Positions 4,711 through 6,409 of a stretch of 6,409 nt of DNA are shown piece by piece. The notes under the pieces were generated by a model, which was given only the letters and a program-made list of their open reading frames with translations, was not told the origin of the DNA and made no database searches. The translations under genes and the position numbers were made by a program. Every line of letters starts with the position of its first letter. The first letter of the stretch is position 1. The stretch spans positions 1 through 6,409 of the forward strand of contig DMWU01000221.1 in assembly GCA_003483125.1 (NCBI GenBank), in the 5' to 3' direction. The DNA is from Erythrobacter sp. (GTDB lineage: Bacteria; Pseudomonadota; Alphaproteobacteria; Sphingomonadales; Sphingomonadaceae).

Positions 4711-6409
4711 ATGATCACGCTAATTCGTTCAATATTTAAGTCGAAAATCGGCTTGGCGATCACCTTTGCCTTTATCGCCCTCATCGCATTGGCCTTTGCC
4801 AGCAGTGACGTTGCGGGAACAGCGTCGTTTGGCGGCATTGCGGGTGGAGATCGCGTGGCGGTCGTCGGCGATGAGAAGATCGGCAATGCCGAATTTGCTC
4901 GCAGCGTCTCGGCAGCGGTCGACCAGGTCAGGCGAGAGAATCCCACTGTCACAATGCAACAGTTCATTGATCAAGGCGGCATCGACGCGGTGCTAGAGCA
5001 ACTCATCGATCGGTATGCCTTGGCCGGATATGCACAGAAATACGGATTGCGGGCAGGCAAGAACCTCGTGAATAGTGAGATCCTGCAAATCACTGCCTTT
5101 CAGGGGCCGGACGGCAATTTCAGCCAGGATGCCTATCAATTCGCGATTAGGCAGCAGGGAATGAGCGACACCATGGTTCGTGAAGGCTTGCGCGACACCT
5201 TGCTGGCGCAGATCATACTGGATCCGGTCAGTGCCGGGACTAGGATGCCAACCAAGATTGCGAGGCATTATGCCTCACTTCAGGGAGAGCGTCGTCAGGG
5301 TGTAGTTTCGTTTGTACCAAGCGCTATCTTTGCGCCTGAAGATGACCCTAGCGAGGAGCAGCTTCTAGAATTCTATACCGAAAATCGCGAAGCCTATATT
5401 CGACCGGAACGGCGCACGATCCGTTATGCCGTTTTTGGTGAAGAAAGCGTCGATCCATCCCGTATTGCGCCGACAGGAGCTGAAATCGCAGCGCGATATG
5501 AACGTGACGGCGCGCTTTACGCCGCGCGCGAAACGCGGACGGTAACGCAATTGATCCTGCCTACTCAGGCAGATGCCGACGCCCTGCGCGCGCGCGCAGC
5601 GGGCGGCACTCCCCTTGAAACATTGGCGAGGGAAGCAGGATTCAGCACAAGCAGCATTGGTCCCGTGGAACAGGCTGATTTTGCAGTTCAGACAAGCGAT
5701 GCCGTTGCCAGCGCAGTGTTTGCTGCACCTGCAGGATCTGTTGCTGAACCCGCCCGCGGATCACTAGGTTGGCATGTGGTCCGTATTGACAATGTGACGC
5801 CGATCCCTGCGCGCAGCATTGCGCAGGCAACTCCTGAAATCACCCAGCAGCTGGAAATCGAGAAGCGTGCCGCTGCACTTTCCGACCTGAGCGCGGGAGT
5901 TGAGGAGCAGCTGGATGAAGGCACGCCGTTGAGTCAGGTGACCGAGGAATTGGGATTAACCCTGCAAACATCGGAGCCGATTACATCCGATGGACGCATC
6001 TATGGAAATCCGCAGTTCGGTGCTCCGCCACAATTGCAGAGCGCCATAGAAACGGCCTTCCAAATGGAAGAGGGACAACCGCAACTTGCGGAGATTGGCC
6101 AAGGTGGAACCTTCCTGATCTTTGAAGTCGATGAAATTACAAGCGCTGCTGCAGCGCCGCTCGAGGAAATAAGCGAGCAGGTTGAAGTGGCATGGCGCCT
6201 AAGCGAAGGAAGCAAGCTTGCGGATGCAGCGGTAAGCCGGATTGTAAATCGCGTCGAGGAAGGATCGACGCTAAACGACGCGCTGGGCGCGGAAGAGGTA
6301 CAGTTGCCGCCTGCGGACCAATTGAACCTGACCCGTAACGATCTGCGGACGCAGTTTGGAGCACAAGTTCCCGCGCCAGTAGCATTGTTCTTCACCATGG
6401 CTCAGGGAA
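4711..6409 (+). CDS. ppiD: PpiD/SurA-like membrane-anchored parvulin-type folding factor, 3' end outside window
   Basis: The frame opens at ATG 4711 and continues without a stop to the window edge (566 codons plus one base); the family usually has about 620-650 residues, so only the C-terminus is missing. PpiD-type proteins are inner-membrane chaperones facing the periplasm that help proteins leaving the Sec channel to fold. Residues 1-12 are short and basic (R6, K10, K12), and a single membrane helix spans about 13-30. A SurA_N-like chaperone region follows (about 45-200). A parvulin-like domain (about 276-362) runs from RTVTQLILPT through LARE and FAAPAGSVAEP to LGWHVVRID. It lacks the usual SHIL and GGDLGW motifs, so isomerase activity is doubtful, as in E. 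coli PpiD. A second degenerate parvulin-like stretch (about 420-480) ends FLIFEVDEI. The N-terminus SKIGLAITFAFIALIALAFA is typical of sphingomonad members and supports the start despite a weak ribosome binding site. It is divergent from tpiA and secG. Confidence 0.92.
   Translation, partial: MITLIRSIFKSKIGLAITFAFIALIALAFASSDVAGTASFGGIAGGDRVAVVGDEKIGNAEFARSVSAAVDQVRRENPTVTMQQFIDQGGIDAVLEQLIDRYALAGYAQKYGLRAGKNLVNSEILQITAFQGPDGNFSQDAYQFAIRQQGMSDTMVREGLRDTLLAQIILDPVSAGTRMPTKIARHYASLQGERRQGVVSFVPSAIFAPEDDPSEEQLLEFYTENREAYIRPERRTIRYAVFGEESVDPSRIAPTGAEIAARYERDGALYAARETRTVTQLILPTQADADALRARAAGGTPLETLAREAGFSTSSIGPVEQADFAVQTSDAVASAVFAAPAGSVAEPARGSLGWHVVRIDNVTPIPARSIAQATPEITQQLEIEKRAAALSDLSAGVEEQLDEGTPLSQVTEELGLTLQTSEPITSDGRIYGNPQFGAPPQLQSAIETAFQMEEGQPQLAEIGQGGTFLIFEVDEITSAAAAPLEEISEQVEVAWRLSEGSKLADAAVSRIVNRVEEGSTLNDALGAEEVQLPPADQLNLTRNDLRTQFGAQVPAPVALFFTMAQG

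Noticed and set aside
5585..5596. Alternating GC run TGCGCGCGCGCA (possible Z-DNA) inside the ppiD-like gene
   Set aside because: It is explained by Ala/Arg codons (ALRARAA) in a GC-rich gene; no independent evidence for a structural role.
4701..6398. Several minus-strand open frames across the right part of the window
   Set aside because: They are antisense to the continuous PpiD-like frame, have low-complexity Ser/Arg/Ala-rich products and no recognisable domains.
1..6409. CRISPR arrays, insertion sequences, tRNA genes, phage or defence genes
   Set aside because: No spaced direct repeats, transposase-like frames, cloverleaf signatures or defence domains were seen; the content is mostly housekeeping.

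Overview
The window looks like ordinary chromosome from an alphaproteobacterium of the order Sphingomonadales, probably Erythrobacteraceae-like. The basis is the protein character: the N-terminus of the PpiD/SurA-like membrane protein (SKIGLAITFAFIALIALAFA), the alphaproteobacterial flavour of TpiA (GHSERRADHNE) and the SecG with a long acidic tail. GC content appears to be in the mid-50s percent by eye, not computed. There are no mobile elements, tRNAs, rRNAs or CRISPR repeats.

Layout. From 43 to 4519 everything reads leftward (minus strand). In order of transcription: tpiA (triosephosphate isomerase), secG (preprotein translocase subunit), pyrG (CTP synthase), then a compact set of three small genes: a DUF1330 protein, a TerB-like protein and a cytosolic PhnD-like substrate-binding protein. 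A 191-bp divergent intergenic region (4520-4710) separates tpiA from a rightward gene, ppiD-like (SurA_N plus parvulin, membrane anchored). That gene starts at 4711 and runs off the right edge with at least 566 codons and no stop. No stretch longer than 300 bases lacks a gene.

How the genes fit together. tpiA, secG and pyrG are housekeeping genes for glycolysis, Sec export and CTP synthesis, with gaps of 83 and 99 bp. secG and the divergent ppiD-like gene both concern protein export and periplasmic folding. The last three minus-strand genes are much tighter: the DUF1330 and TerB-like genes share a GTGA overlap (1217-1220), and the TerB-like and PhnD-like genes share another (771-774). This suggests translational coupling and a shared, unknown function.

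Most notable points. I see no convincing undescribed system. The least explained content is the three-gene DUF1330/TerB/PhnD-like set, in which the binding-protein homologue has no signal peptide and no transporter nearby. Several inverted repeats sit between genes: 1-26 at the left edge, 1527-1555 before the DUF1330 gene, 3227-3270 before pyrG, 3721-3738 between tpiA and secG, and 4547-4567 in the tpiA leader. They could be operators or RNA hairpins; none has the U-tract of a classical terminator.
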